From UBA8106 sp913052135 (GTDB lineage Bacteria > Acidobacteriota > Vicinamibacteria > Vicinamibacterales > UBA823): DNA of 22,288 nt. Of this stretch, positions 1 through 7,961 are shown in pieces. How positions within the stretch are numbered: position 1 is the first letter of the stretch; each line of letters starts with the position of its first letter. The DNA lies in contig CAJXDY010000041.1 in assembly GCA_913052135.1 (NCBI GenBank), positions 1 through 22,288 on the forward strand. The letters run 5' to 3'. Below the pieces are notes generated by a model. The model made no database searches, was not told the origin of the DNA, and saw only the letters and a program-made list of their open reading frames with translations. The position numbers and the translations under genes are program-made.

Positions 1-55
1 GAGCATCGCCTTCACACGGCGGGGGTCAGTGGTTCGAATCCACTAGCGCCCACCA
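1..55 (+). tRNA. tRNA-Val (anticodon CAC), 3' part
   Basis: This is the 3' part of a tRNA cut by the left edge of the window. The anticodon stem TCGCC/GGCGG encloses the 7-base loop TTCACAC, which puts anticodon CAC at 13-15 and reads the valine codon GUG. The T arm AGTGG-TTCGAAT-CCACT follows, then the acceptor strand AGCGCCC, discriminator A and an encoded CCA at 53-55. The D arm and the 5' acceptor strand lie outside the window, so the identity rests on the anticodon alone. Confidence 0.88.
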
Positions 56-124
56 CTCATTCCACTCACCTTGGATTATTTGAATATTCATGATTGGAAT
101 CTGCATTTAAGAGTGGTTACTACT

Positions 125-748
125 CTATGATGTGCCATAGAGTTTATCTCCAAAATCTCCAAGCCCCGGCACAATATATTGTTGTTCATTCAGCGTTGGA
201 TCCACGGCAGAAGTATGCACAGGTACCTTAGGATGGCACTTCTCGAAAGTTCTTATACCGTCTTTGGCGGCAATAATACAAATTAAATGACAATCGGTAG
301 CGCCAACCTTGCGGAGAATGTCCATTGCCCTTACAGCGCTTCCGCTGGTTGCAAGCATTGGGTCTAAGACAAAGACCTGACTGCTGGTGAGATCGTTCGG
401 TAATTTTGAGTAATAGGTCGAGGCAGCAGCAGTTGTTTCGTCGCGTTCTAATCCAATGTAGCCGACACGGGCGGCCGGAATTAACTCAAGTGCGACTTCG
501 AGCATTCCTAAACCAGCGCGAAGGATTGGTACGAATACCACGTCACTGGCGATGGTAAAACCATCAGCGATTCCCAATGATGTCTCAACTTTGATCGGAT
601 TTATTCGGATGTTTCGAGTTGTCTCCGCGATCAGTAGATGGCTGATGCGTTTCGTGGCTTTACGAAATTGCTCAGTCGTCGTGGTGGTTCGTCGAAGCGT
701 GGCTAGGGCATCTTGTACTAATGGGTGATTATTCACATAACATGCCAT
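125..748 (-). CDS. upp: uracil phosphoribosyltransferase
   Basis: The 207-residue product makes UMP from uracil and PRPP in the cytoplasm, the main uracil salvage step. Its length is that of the UPRT family. The PRPP-binding loop is at residues 125-138 (VFVLDPMLATSGSA), and the uracil-binding C-terminal segment YIVPGLGDFGDK is at 191-202, close to the family pattern. The VPILRAGLGM segment near 73-82 is also typical. The ATG at 748 is preceded by a modest purine-rich stretch. The gene is divergent from the deaminase at 840 and lies in a group of nucleoside salvage genes (hpt, deoC). I see nothing degenerate in it, and the identification is firm. Confidence 0.96.
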   Translation of the reverse strand: MACYVNNHPLVQDALATLRRTTTTTEQFRKATKRISHLLIAETTRNIRINPIKVETSLGIADGFTIASDVVFVPILRAGLGMLEVALELIPAARVGYIGLERDETTAAASTYYSKLPNDLTSSQVFVLDPMLATSGSAVRAMDILRKVGATDCHLICIIAAKDGIRTFEKCHPKVPVHTSAVDPTLNEQQYIVPGLGDFGDKLYGTS

Positions 749-839
749 AATTGCCTATACCCCTATTATTGAATGCTAGTCGAAAGCTCTTGCAAGGACT
801 GATCGTCACCCTATCAGATAATCTCGATCTGGAGTTTAC

Positions 840-2246
840 ATGGTTCAGTTTATAGCATCGTTCATCCTGATATTTCTGATGAGTGGCGCAGGGTACCTGT
901 CTGCAGCACAGCGTGCAGTTTCGCTAATCATTACAGGAGGAGTGATCGTCACTATGGATGATGATCGGCGGGTTTTAACTCCTGGCGCGATTGCCATTGC
1001 GGGGGATGGCATTGTGGCTATTGGTTCACCAGACAGAGTTCAGAAGGAGTACATTTCAGACGACACGATTGAGGCATCAGGACAGATAGTATTACCGGGG
1101 TTGATTAATACACACACCCATGCGCCGATGGTTATGTATCGGGGCCTTGCCGATGACCTTGCATTGATGGATTGGCTTGACCAGTTCATTTTGCCTGCAG
1201 AGGCCAAGACTGTTACACCTGAGTTTGTTCGTGTTGGAACCAAACTGGCTTTACTTGAAATGATTCGATCAGGCACGACGACTTATGCAGACATGTATTA
1301 TTTTGAAGACGTAATTGCGGAAGTAACCCACGAAGTAGGCATGAGGGCTGTTTTGGGTCAGACGGTGATCCGGTTTCCTGCACCGGACGCTGCGACACCT
1401 AGCGAAGCGCTGGAGCGAGCTTCACAATTTATTGAACGATGGCAAGATCATGAATTAATCATACCCGCGGTTGCGCCTCACGCGATGTTTACGCTTGATC
1501 GAAAGATGCTGGAGGCGTCGCATGCTTTGTCTCGACAACACAAAGTACCGTTATTGATTCATTTGGCGGAAACGAGGGATGAAGTTGAAATGGCACAGCA
1601 ACAGTACTCTCAAACGCCAACTGAATACTTGGATGAGATTGGGTTCTGGAGCGCGAATACGGTAGCTGCCCATGGAATTTGGGTGTCCAAAGAAGATATT
1701 GCTGTGTTAGCGAAAAACGAGGTTGGAGTGTCGCACAATCCAGAAAGTAATATGAAATTGGCGAGCGGCACTGCACCAGTGTCTAGCTATCTAGCAGCTG
1801 GTGTCGCAGTTGGGCTTGGCACGGACGGTGCTGCAAGTAATAACAACTTAGATATGTTTGAGGCGATGCGATTTGCTGCGTTATTACACAAGTTGATTGA
1901 CAACGATCCACGCGCAGTTGGAGCTGAGGTTGCCTTGGAAATGGCAACCATTGGAGGGGCAAAGGTCTTAGGTCTAGAGGATCAAGTCGGTTCTCTTGAA
2001 GTTGGTAAACGCGCTGATTTAATTGTAGTTTCTATGGATGCTGCGCGGCAGACACCAATGTACAATCCAATTTCCCATCTAGTCTACACAACCTATGGAG
2101 ACGACGTTGTTACAACCATCGTTAATGGTCGAGTGCTAATGCGAGACAAAGACGTGCTTACCCTGGATGAGGATGTTGTAATTTCCGAGGCTCGTGCGAT
2201 GGCTACTAAAGTACTGGAAGCTATAGGTGTTCGCGATCCGGAATAA
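840..2246 (+). CDS. mtaD: amidohydrolase, MTA/SAH deaminase-like, with signal peptide
   Basis: The 468-residue protein belongs to the metal-dependent amidohydrolase family that includes 5'-methylthioadenosine/S-adenosylhomocysteine deaminase and the related TrzN/SsnA enzymes. Visible metal and substrate residues are HTH at 92-94, the family stretch MYRGLADDLALMDWL at 99-113, His241 in LLIHLAET, His278 in AAHGIW and Asp329 in GTDGAASNNNLDM. A hydrophobic segment at about residues 4-20, ending GYLSA-AQ, looks like a signal peptide placed before the normal N-terminal beta-sandwich. The start is well supported by GGAG at 831-834, five bases before the ATG. Export would make this an enzyme for extracellular or periplasmic nucleosides. 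The exact substrate cannot be told from sequence; guanine or cytosine-type deamination is also possible. Confidence 0.88.
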   Translation: MVQFIASFILIFLMSGAGYLSAAQRAVSLIITGGVIVTMDDDRRVLTPGAIAIAGDGIVAIGSPDRVQKEYISDDTIEASGQIVLPGLINTHTHAPMVMYRGLADDLALMDWLDQFILPAEAKTVTPEFVRVGTKLALLEMIRSGTTTYADMYYFEDVIAEVTHEVGMRAVLGQTVIRFPAPDAATPSEALERASQFIERWQDHELIIPAVAPHAMFTLDRKMLEASHALSRQHKVPLLIHLAETRDEVEMAQQQYSQTPTEYLDEIGFWSANTVAAHGIWVSKEDIAVLAKNEVGVSHNPESNMKLASGTAPVSSYLAAGVAVGLGTDGAASNNNLDMFEAMRFAALLHKLIDNDPRAVGAEVALEMATIGGAKVLGLEDQVGSLEVGKRADLIVVSMDAARQTPMYNPISHLVYTTYGDDVVTTIVNGRVLMRDKDVLTLDEDVVISEARAMATKVLEAIGVRDPE

Positions 2247-2256
2247 TTTAAACCAG

Positions 2257-2790
2257 TTATTGTTCCGATGTAACTTCGACAATCGAGATGTGAGGAAGGT
2301 GTCGATACTGCTGTTCGTAATCTAGGCCGTAGCCGACGACAAAATGATCTTCGATTTCAAAGCCTACATGGTCGATGACAACCTTCTTTTGACGCCGTGA
2401 CGGTTTACTGAGAAGGCATACTGAATGCAGAGTTTTAGGTTTTTTCGATCTAAGAAGTGTCTGGATATATTCAAGTGTGAGACCAGTGTCTACAATGTCT
2501 TCGATGATAACCACCGACCGGTCTTTAATATTGGTATCGATGTCTTTCAAGAGTTGCACGGCGCCAGAAGAGACGTTGACGTCATAGCTAGAAACAGCAA
2601 TGAAATCCAGAGTGATGGGACCTCGCATAGCTCGAATCAGGTCGGCTAGAAATACGATGCTTCCCTTGAGCACTGCAACAAGGTGCAATGGTTCATTAGT
2701 AGTTGATTCAAGGGCTTGCGCGAGTTCATATACACGTGTTCGAATTTGGTCTGCCGTTAGTAGTGGTGCGTCGATCAGTTTGTATGACAT
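2257..2790 (-). CDS. hpt: hypoxanthine phosphoribosyltransferase
   Basis: This 177-residue type I phosphoribosyltransferase converts hypoxanthine (and probably guanine) with PRPP to IMP/GMP in the cytoplasm. The PRPP motif VVIIEDIVDTGLT lies at residues 93-105, with the acidic pair Glu97-Asp98. LKGSIVFLADLIR at 41-53 and the C-terminal FVVGYGLDYEQQYRHLP near 150-166 match the bacterial Hpt family, as does the length. The gene is convergent with the deaminase upstream in the window, with only 10 bases between the stops, and divergent from the RpiB-like gene. It forms part of the salvage group with upp and deoC. Confidence 0.96.
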   Translation of the reverse strand: MSYKLIDAPLLTADQIRTRVYELAQALESTTNEPLHLVAVLKGSIVFLADLIRAMRGPITLDFIAVSSYDVNVSSGAVQLLKDIDTNIKDRSVVIIEDIVDTGLTLEYIQTLLRSKKPKTLHSVCLLSKPSRRQKKVVIDHVGFEIEDHFVVGYGLDYEQQYRHLPHISIVEVTSEQ

Positions 2791-2884
2791 GAGCTGCTTC
2801 TAAGGATTAGCAGCGAAGCGTATCATATAGTTGCTTGTTCCAACTTAGATTATTGTGATGGAGATTTGCCTTACTGAGGTCGAG

Positions 2885-3520
2885 ATGAAGCGCTTTCAGA
2901 TCATCACAGAAGTTGAAGCTCGAGTCTTAGATGTTGGCTCAACAGTCGAGTTAATCCGAGGAGGGCGAGTTACACCCTTAGCGCGTGACACGCTGAAAAT
3001 GAGGCGTGTAACAGTTCTGGAATCTGTAGATGCTGATAGTTCAGAAATGACAGGACCAAGCGTTTCTGATTATGTGCGTGCACTGGCCGTTGGAGCTGAT
3101 CAATCGGGTGTAACGTTTAAAGCCGAACTGATCCGTTACCTGCGTAGTCAAGGTCGTACTGTACATGATCTGGGTGCTTTCGATGCTAAGGATGAAGTAG
3201 ATTGCCTTGATGTTGCTGCGACAGTTGCTTTGGCAGTAGCTCGTGGTGAAGTAGAAGCCGGAATTGTGATTGATCAGACTGGCATTGGTTCCGCCATTTC
3301 AGCGAATAAGATTAAAGGTGTACGTGCGGCTATGGTGCAGAACGAGCAGCTCGCGACTTGTGCTCAAGAAGATTACGACGTGAACGTTCTTACCTTGGGT
3401 GCCAGTCTGATTAATGTTGAGCAAGCACGTGCGATTGTAGATGCTTGGCTTGCTGTTGTGTTGCGCAGGTCGAACTACCATCGTCGCCTTGAAAAGCTTT
3501 CTAGATTGGAGCAAAGTTAG
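2885..3520 (+). CDS. RpiB/LacAB-family protein with N-terminal extension and altered active site
   Basis: Residues about 66-205 of this 211-residue protein align with ribose 5-phosphate isomerase B: VGADQSGVTFKAELIRYL, TGIGSAISANKIKGVRAA, VNVLTLGASLI. Compared with E. coli RpiB, several catalytic positions differ: His10 is Gln73, Cys66 is Asp130, His99 is Asp163 and Arg133 is Asn197. Asp72, Thr132 and Arg201 are kept. The first 65 residues form an extra segment with VTPLARDTLKMRRVTV (29-44), which resembles short N-terminal segments on some proteins linked to microcompartment or aldolase loci. I chose the ATG at 2885 because GAGG at 2876-2879 sits five bases before it; GTG 2855 or ATG 2858 would add up to 10 residues. 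It is 20 bases upstream of deoC and probably cotranscribed. Isomerase activity is doubtful; a role in deoxyribose or ribose phosphate metabolism is inferred from context. Confidence 0.82.
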   Translation: MKRFQIITEVEARVLDVGSTVELIRGGRVTPLARDTLKMRRVTVLESVDADSSEMTGPSVSDYVRALAVGADQSGVTFKAELIRYLRSQGRTVHDLGAFDAKDEVDCLDVAATVALAVARGEVEAGIVIDQTGIGSAISANKIKGVRAAMVQNEQLATCAQEDYDVNVLTLGASLINVEQARAIVDAWLAVVLRRSNYHRRLEKLSRLEQS

Positions 3521-3540
3521 TTCTGGAGTCTACCTGCCAC

Positions 3541-4221
3541 ATGACGCCTAGTGTTGTAGCAGCACTGATCGACCATACTCTTCTCAAGCCTGATACTCCC
3601 CAGACCGGTGTTGAGCAATTATGTCGCGAGGCCACGGAGTTCAAATTTGCGACCGTCTGTGTTAATCCAACGTGGGTAAAACTAGCATGTGAACAATTAC
3701 GGTCAACACAAGTCGGTGTTTGTGCTGTTGTGGGTTTTCCATTTGGTGCGAATACAACGGACATCAAGCGACATGAGGCTGAACGGGTCATACTAGATGG
3801 TGCGTCTGAAGTCGACGTGGTCATTAATGTAGGTGCGCTACGGTCTGGCGATTTGAATTTATTCGAACATGATATCGGTAATGTGGTGCAGGTGTGTCGT
3901 GAGAACGATGTGATTAGCAAGGTGATTATTGAAGCTGCGCTGCTTACCAACGAACAAAAGGTTGTGGCGTGTCAGATAGCCAAAACAGTTGGTGCGATGT
4001 TTGTAAAGACTTGTACCGGTTTCGGACTAGGAGGTGCAACTGTTGAGGATGTAGCGCTAATGCGTAAGACTGTTGGCGCCGGGATCGGTGTGAAGGCTGC
4101 TGGTGGAGTGAGGGATTACGACACATTGCAGGCAATGCTCAGAGCCGGAGCAACACGTATCGGTTCGAGCTCTGGAGTGTATATAGTGCAAGAAGTTGCT
4201 TCCAGAATGCCTCGCACTTAA
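3541..4221 (+). CDS. deoC: deoxyribose-phosphate aldolase
   Basis: The 226-residue enzyme cleaves 2-deoxyribose 5-phosphate into glyceraldehyde 3-phosphate and acetaldehyde, the final step of deoxynucleoside breakdown. Family residues are all present: the Schiff-base lysine Lys156 in VKTCTGFG, the second lysine Lys185 in GVKAAGGVRD, and Asp92 in EVDVVINVGAL. The N-terminal LIDHTLLKPD is also typical. GGAG lies upstream of the ATG, although at a rather long spacing. The gene follows the RpiB-like gene by 20 bases. Its stop codon overlaps that of the convergent aldehyde dehydrogenase by four bases. Confidence 0.97.
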   Translation: MTPSVVAALIDHTLLKPDTPQTGVEQLCREATEFKFATVCVNPTWVKLACEQLRSTQVGVCAVVGFPFGANTTDIKRHEAERVILDGASEVDVVINVGALRSGDLNLFEHDIGNVVQVCRENDVISKVIIEAALLTNEQKVVACQIAKTVGAMFVKTCTGFGLGGATVEDVALMRKTVGAGIGVKAAGGVRDYDTLQAMLRAGATRIGSSSGVYIVQEVASRMPRT

Positions 4222-5696
4222 TATAAGTTACCCTTTCGATCCGACCCTGTGTAATCCCAGTAGACCACTTTCAGTTCAGTGTAGAACGCTATAGCCTCAC
4301 GACCCATTTCTCGGAGTCCTACGCCGGTCGCCTTCATTCCTCCAAATGGGATATGTGCTTCACCGCCAACAGTTGGAGAGTTTACATGTACGATTCCAGC
4401 TTGCAATTTATCCGTAAAAGTTAATGCCTTGGAAATATCTCGTGTGTAGATCGAGGCGGTAAGTCCATATCGTACGTCGTTGGCAACGGATAGAGCAGTT
4501 GCTGTATCTGGTACTCGGAGGACCGACAGAACTGGACCGAAAATCTCTTCCTGTGCGATTCGCATATCTGATGTAACGTGGTCGAAAAGAGATGGTTCGA
4601 TGAAGAATCCATGCTTGTGTATTTCGGTGGCAAGTAATTTGCCTCCTGTAATCAGTTGAGCTCCCTCTTGTTGTCCAATATTGATAAAGTCAAGGACCGT
4701 TTCAAGCTGTTGTTTATCTACGGAAGGTCCCACGTCGGTTTCTGGCTCAAGACCGTTACCAATCGAGAGAGCATTGACCTGTTCCTCAACACGTTCCACG
4801 AAAGTATCAGCGATGGAGTCGACGACAACGGCACGACTAGTGGCGGTGCAACGTTGCCCAGTTGAGCCGTAGGCACCCTGTACAGCACTGTTGACTGCCA
4901 GTTCGAGGTCGGCGTCGTCCAGCACGATAATCGGGTTTTTCCCTCCCATTTCACATTGGCATTTAATTCCTCGTGCAGCCCCTGTTCCATAGAGGTTGGC
5001 ACCGACGTCGTTCGAGCCCGTAAATGAAACGCCCTTAATTGAAGGGTGTGCGACAAGGGGTTCGCCGACGTTACGGCCACTCCCATATACAATGTTGAGT
5101 ACTCCAGCTGGAGTGTCACACTCATTGAAGATCTCTGCGATGAGTGCTGCGGAAAGAGGAGTTAGAGATGCAGGTTTAAGCACCACAGTATTTCCACATG
5201 CGATTGCAGGTGCAAGCTTCCACATCGGGATGGCAATAGGGAAATTCCAGGGCGTGATAAGCGCTAATGGGCCAACTGGTTCTCGTACGGTATAGCAAAA
5301 GGTATTTGGAAATTCAGACGGAATTGTTTCGCCGTTAATGCGGCGCGATTCTGCAGCAAAAAATTCGACTACGTTGATGGCACGTTGAACCTCGCCATGT
5401 GATTCAGCGAGCGTTTTTCCCTCTTCGCGTGTTAGTGCCTCTGCAAGCTCATCTCGGCGTTCCTCCATTTTTCGCTGCACCCGGTACAGTAGCTGCCCTC
5501 GTTTCGGTGCTGGTGTGGCACGCCAATCGGGAAAGGCTCGCTCAGCTGCTTTAACAGCCTTTGCTACATCGACTGAGGTCGAGAGCGGCGCCTCAGCAAT
5601 AATTTCCCTTGTGTCTGCTGGGTTGATGTTCGGTACTCGGTTAGATGAATCTGGTGACTGCCAGGAACCATCGATGAAATTATCTATTAAACGCAT
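4218..5696 (-). CDS. NAD(P)-dependent aldehyde dehydrogenase
   Basis: This is a full-length 492-residue aldehyde dehydrogenase. The nucleophile is Cys283 in GQRCTATSR and the general base Glu249 in CEMGGKNP. Asn151 in TPWNFPIA and Lys174 in VLKPAS complete the standard cofactor and catalytic set. The GQRCTATSR and CEMGGKNP spellings are closest to the alpha-ketoglutaric semialdehyde dehydrogenase group (YcbD/GucD-like) in my recollection, but substrate cannot be assigned. The gene is convergent with deoC and overlaps it by four bases at the stops, so it might handle the acetaldehyde made by DeoC; that is a context guess. It starts 50-100 bases from the divergent HAD gene. Confidence 0.92.
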   Translation of the reverse strand: MRLIDNFIDGSWQSPDSSNRVPNINPADTREIIAEAPLSTSVDVAKAVKAAERAFPDWRATPAPKRGQLLYRVQRKMEERRDELAEALTREEGKTLAESHGEVQRAINVVEFFAAESRRINGETIPSEFPNTFCYTVREPVGPLALITPWNFPIAIPMWKLAPAIACGNTVVLKPASLTPLSAALIAEIFNECDTPAGVLNIVYGSGRNVGEPLVAHPSIKGVSFTGSNDVGANLYGTGAARGIKCQCEMGGKNPIIVLDDADLELAVNSAVQGAYGSTGQRCTATSRAVVVDSIADTFVERVEEQVNALSIGNGLEPETDVGPSVDKQQLETVLDFINIGQQEGAQLITGGKLLATEIHKHGFFIEPSLFDHVTSDMRIAQEEIFGPVLSVLRVPDTATALSVANDVRYGLTASIYTRDISKALTFTDKLQAGIVHVNSPTVGGEAHIPFGGMKATGVGLREMGREAIAFYTELKVVYWDYTGSDRKGNLY

Positions 5697-5794
5697 CAGT
5701 TTGACTTACATTATAGCAGCGCTGTATTAATTTCCTTCGATAAGACATGAGCGCACGAGTAAGCTTAAGGCTTTATCTGGTTAGGAGAACATTC

Positions 5795-6526
5795 TTGGCA
5801 AGCCATTCCATTCCCTATGGGGATCTTCGGACTCTCTTTTTTGATGTTGGGAATACCCTGGTTTCCTTTGATCTCGAACTAGTAAAGGCTGAGTTGGCTA
5901 GGCATCAGATTGCCTGTGATGTCCAAGATCTACGGCGTGCAGAAGCGGCTGCTAGACCAACTGTTTCGGCGTCACTAAACTCTGAGCGAACCACCGAGAC
6001 ATTGAGCACTTTTGAGCTCTACTTACACGTCATGTTGTTAAATCTTCCACCTCAGCCAGTCCATAATGAATCGTCACTCTCTAGAGTAGCGCATGATCTT
6101 GTTCAGGCGTTCGACGCGATCGGTCGAGTGAGACTCTGGTCGAATTTGTTACCTCAAGTGCCTGAGACTCTGGCGGCGTTGAAGAATCGTGGCCTACAGT
6201 TGGTTGTGGTAAGTAATTCTGATGGTACGGTCGAAGAGTTGATTGCTGCCGTAAACTTGCGGGACTTGTTCGAGTCAGTGATTGATTCACGTATTGTGGG
6301 GTATGAGAAACCAGACCCTCGTATTTTTGAACACGCACTCAACGTGTCTGGAGCCTCACCAGAAACCACTCTTCACGTAGGTGACATGTATCATGCCGAC
6401 GTGGTTGGAGCGAGGGCAGCTGGGATTCATGCACTTCTGCTTGATCCCTATGGTGACTGGATCAATGTTGATTGCGAGCTCGCGCCAGATGTGCCCGCGC
6501 TTCTTCAACAGTTTCCTGGACCATAA
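5795..6526 (+). CDS. HAD-superfamily hydrolase
   Basis: This is a haloacid-dehalogenase-type hydrolase, probably a phosphatase. Counting from the chosen start (243 residues), motif I is FFDVGNTL with the nucleophile Asp17; the usual second Asp of DxD is Gly, as in the DVGNT subgroup. Motif II is the Ser in VVSNSDG near residue 140, motif III is Lys172 in YEKPDP, and motif IV is GDMYHAD with Asp197 and Asp202. A helical cap lies between motifs I and II (HAD-IA type). I prefer the TTG at 5795 because AGGAG at 5783-5787 stands seven bases before it. The in-frame ATG at 5747 would add 16 residues with no good ribosome site. The substrate is unknown. Confidence 0.85.
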   Translation: MASHSIPYGDLRTLFFDVGNTLVSFDLELVKAELARHQIACDVQDLRRAEAAARPTVSASLNSERTTETLSTFELYLHVMLLNLPPQPVHNESSLSRVAHDLVQAFDAIGRVRLWSNLLPQVPETLAALKNRGLQLVVVSNSDGTVEELIAAVNLRDLFESVIDSRIVGYEKPDPRIFEHALNVSGASPETTLHVGDMYHADVVGARAAGIHALLLDPYGDWINVDCELAPDVPALLQQFPGP

Positions 6527-6549
6527 AAAGAATTCCGAGTAAATTCTTT
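6527..6549. terminator. stem-loop between convergent genes
   Basis: AAAGAATT at 6527-6534 and AATTCTTT at 6542-6549 form a perfect 8-bp stem with a 7-base loop. It lies directly behind the HAD stop and before the stop of the convergent aminotransferase. Flanking A and T runs fit a weak bidirectional terminator. The stem has only one G-C pair, so its strength is doubtful. Confidence 0.35.
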
Positions 6550-6573
6550 CAACTTAATGTTCTGCTTAACTAG

Positions 6574-7881
6574 TTAGGAATTGCCCATTTCGGTTTGTTC
6601 GACGTGTGACAGGGATTTATCAAGTATGTCGATTGCCTCGTCTACGTTAGCTTTAGTGATATTCAGTGGTGGCGAGAGGCGCACACTGTTGCCATACAAA
6701 CCACCTTTGCCAATTAATAGGCCGTTTTCTCGAGTTGCTTCAAGGAGTGCATTCATAGCGGTCGGCGCTGGTTGTCTGCTTTCCTTATCATGGACTAATT
6801 CAATCGCTTGCATTAGTCCCATACCGCGAACATCACCGACAATTTCGTGAGAAGCCTTTAATTGTTCAAGACCGTCAGCGAATTCGAGGCCCAGAGTAGC
6901 TGAATTCTCAAGCAACCCTTCTTCCTCGATGACTTCAATCGTTGCTAAGGCTGCGGTTGCAGTGACTGGATTTCCGCCGAAGGTCGAGATTTGTGCTCCC
7001 GTGATCGCAGCTGCAATTTCAGGAGTGGTCACCGTGGCACCGACCGGCGTGCCATTAGCCATCGCCTTTGCGCACGTGATAATGTCTGGTTCGATTCCCC
7101 AGTGCTCGATGCCAAACCAGTGTTTGCCAGTGCGACCAAAGCCAGTTTGCACTTCATCACTTATGAAAAGCCCACCATGCTGGCGCACAATCTTGGCAAT
7201 TTCTTGAAAATACTCGGCCGGTGGAGTGACGAAGCCACCTACACCTTGAATTGGTTCAGCGATAAATGCAGCTATCTTGCCTGATGTTGCAGTTGCAATA
7301 AGCTCCTCGATATCTCGAGCGCACAACAATTTGCAGTCTGGATATGTTTTTTCGAACGCACACCGATAGCAATATGCATTATGCGCGTGGACAATACTTG
7401 GATCAGTTACCGGGTTGAGTCGCCAATTAGCGTGGGCAGTTAGTGACATTGCAGTTAATGAGCGACCGCTATAACCATGACGAAGTGCAACGATTTCGTT
7501 CCGACCAGTATGTAAACGGGCCAACAGCACCGCAGTCTCATTGGCTTCGGATCCGCTATTAGTGAAATAAGTCTGCTTGAGTGGGCCGGGAGTAATCGAC
7601 GCCATTTTTTCGGCCAGACGGACAGTTGACTCGTGTGGAAACATCGTGGACGTGTGTTGCAATGTCTTGACCTGTTCGGCGATGCGAGCTGTTACTTTTG
7701 GATGACAGTGTCCTACACCAACAGTGACGATGCCGGCAAAGAAGTCGAGATATCGTTTGCCTTCCACATCCCACACGTACTGACCTTCACCCCGGGCAAG
7801 TGGTAGTGGATCTTTATAGAAGGTCGCCACTGATGGGAATAGAAATTCTTTTTGTTTCGCGATAATGTCAGATCTATTCAT
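6574..7881 (-). CDS. class III PLP aminotransferase, AGXT2-like
   Basis: The 435-residue protein is a fold-type I, class III aminotransferase resembling alanine-glyoxylate / beta-alanine-pyruvate transaminase 2. The PLP lysine is Lys272 in TCAKAMANG, and the cofactor-binding Asp is in ISDEVQTGFGRTG (239-251). NSGSEANETA at 108-117 binds the phosphate. A cysteine-rich stretch, YCYRCAFEKTYPDCKLLC (170-187), has four cysteines. I chose the ATG at 7881, because homology begins at MNRSDIIAKQ; a GTG at 8010 would add 43 lysine- and isoleucine-rich residues and run into the upstream gene. Donor could be beta-alanine, 3-aminoisobutyrate or GABA. With pyrimidine salvage genes nearby, beta-alanine is attractive but unproven. 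Confidence 0.9.
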   Translation of the reverse strand: MNRSDIIAKQKEFLFPSVATFYKDPLPLARGEGQYVWDVEGKRYLDFFAGIVTVGVGHCHPKVTARIAEQVKTLQHTSTMFPHESTVRLAEKMASITPGPLKQTYFTNSGSEANETAVLLARLHTGRNEIVALRHGYSGRSLTAMSLTAHANWRLNPVTDPSIVHAHNAYCYRCAFEKTYPDCKLLCARDIEELIATATSGKIAAFIAEPIQGVGGFVTPPAEYFQEIAKIVRQHGGLFISDEVQTGFGRTGKHWFGIEHWGIEPDIITCAKAMANGTPVGATVTTPEIAAAITGAQISTFGGNPVTATAALATIEVIEEEGLLENSATLGLEFADGLEQLKASHEIVGDVRGMGLMQAIELVHDKESRQPAPTAMNALLEATRENGLLIGKGGLYGNSVRLSPPLNITKANVDEAIDILDKSLSHVEQTEMGNS

Positions 7882-7961
7882 GGGTATTTCTCGAAAATAG
7901 AGGATGAATTCAATGTTATTTACTTCAGAATACAGGATCTTTAGTTTGAGGTTTCTGTTTT

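Noticed and set aside
1..124. Genomic island integration at the tRNA-Val gene
   Set aside because: No integrase gene or repeated tRNA end is seen; the genes that follow are ordinary metabolic genes.
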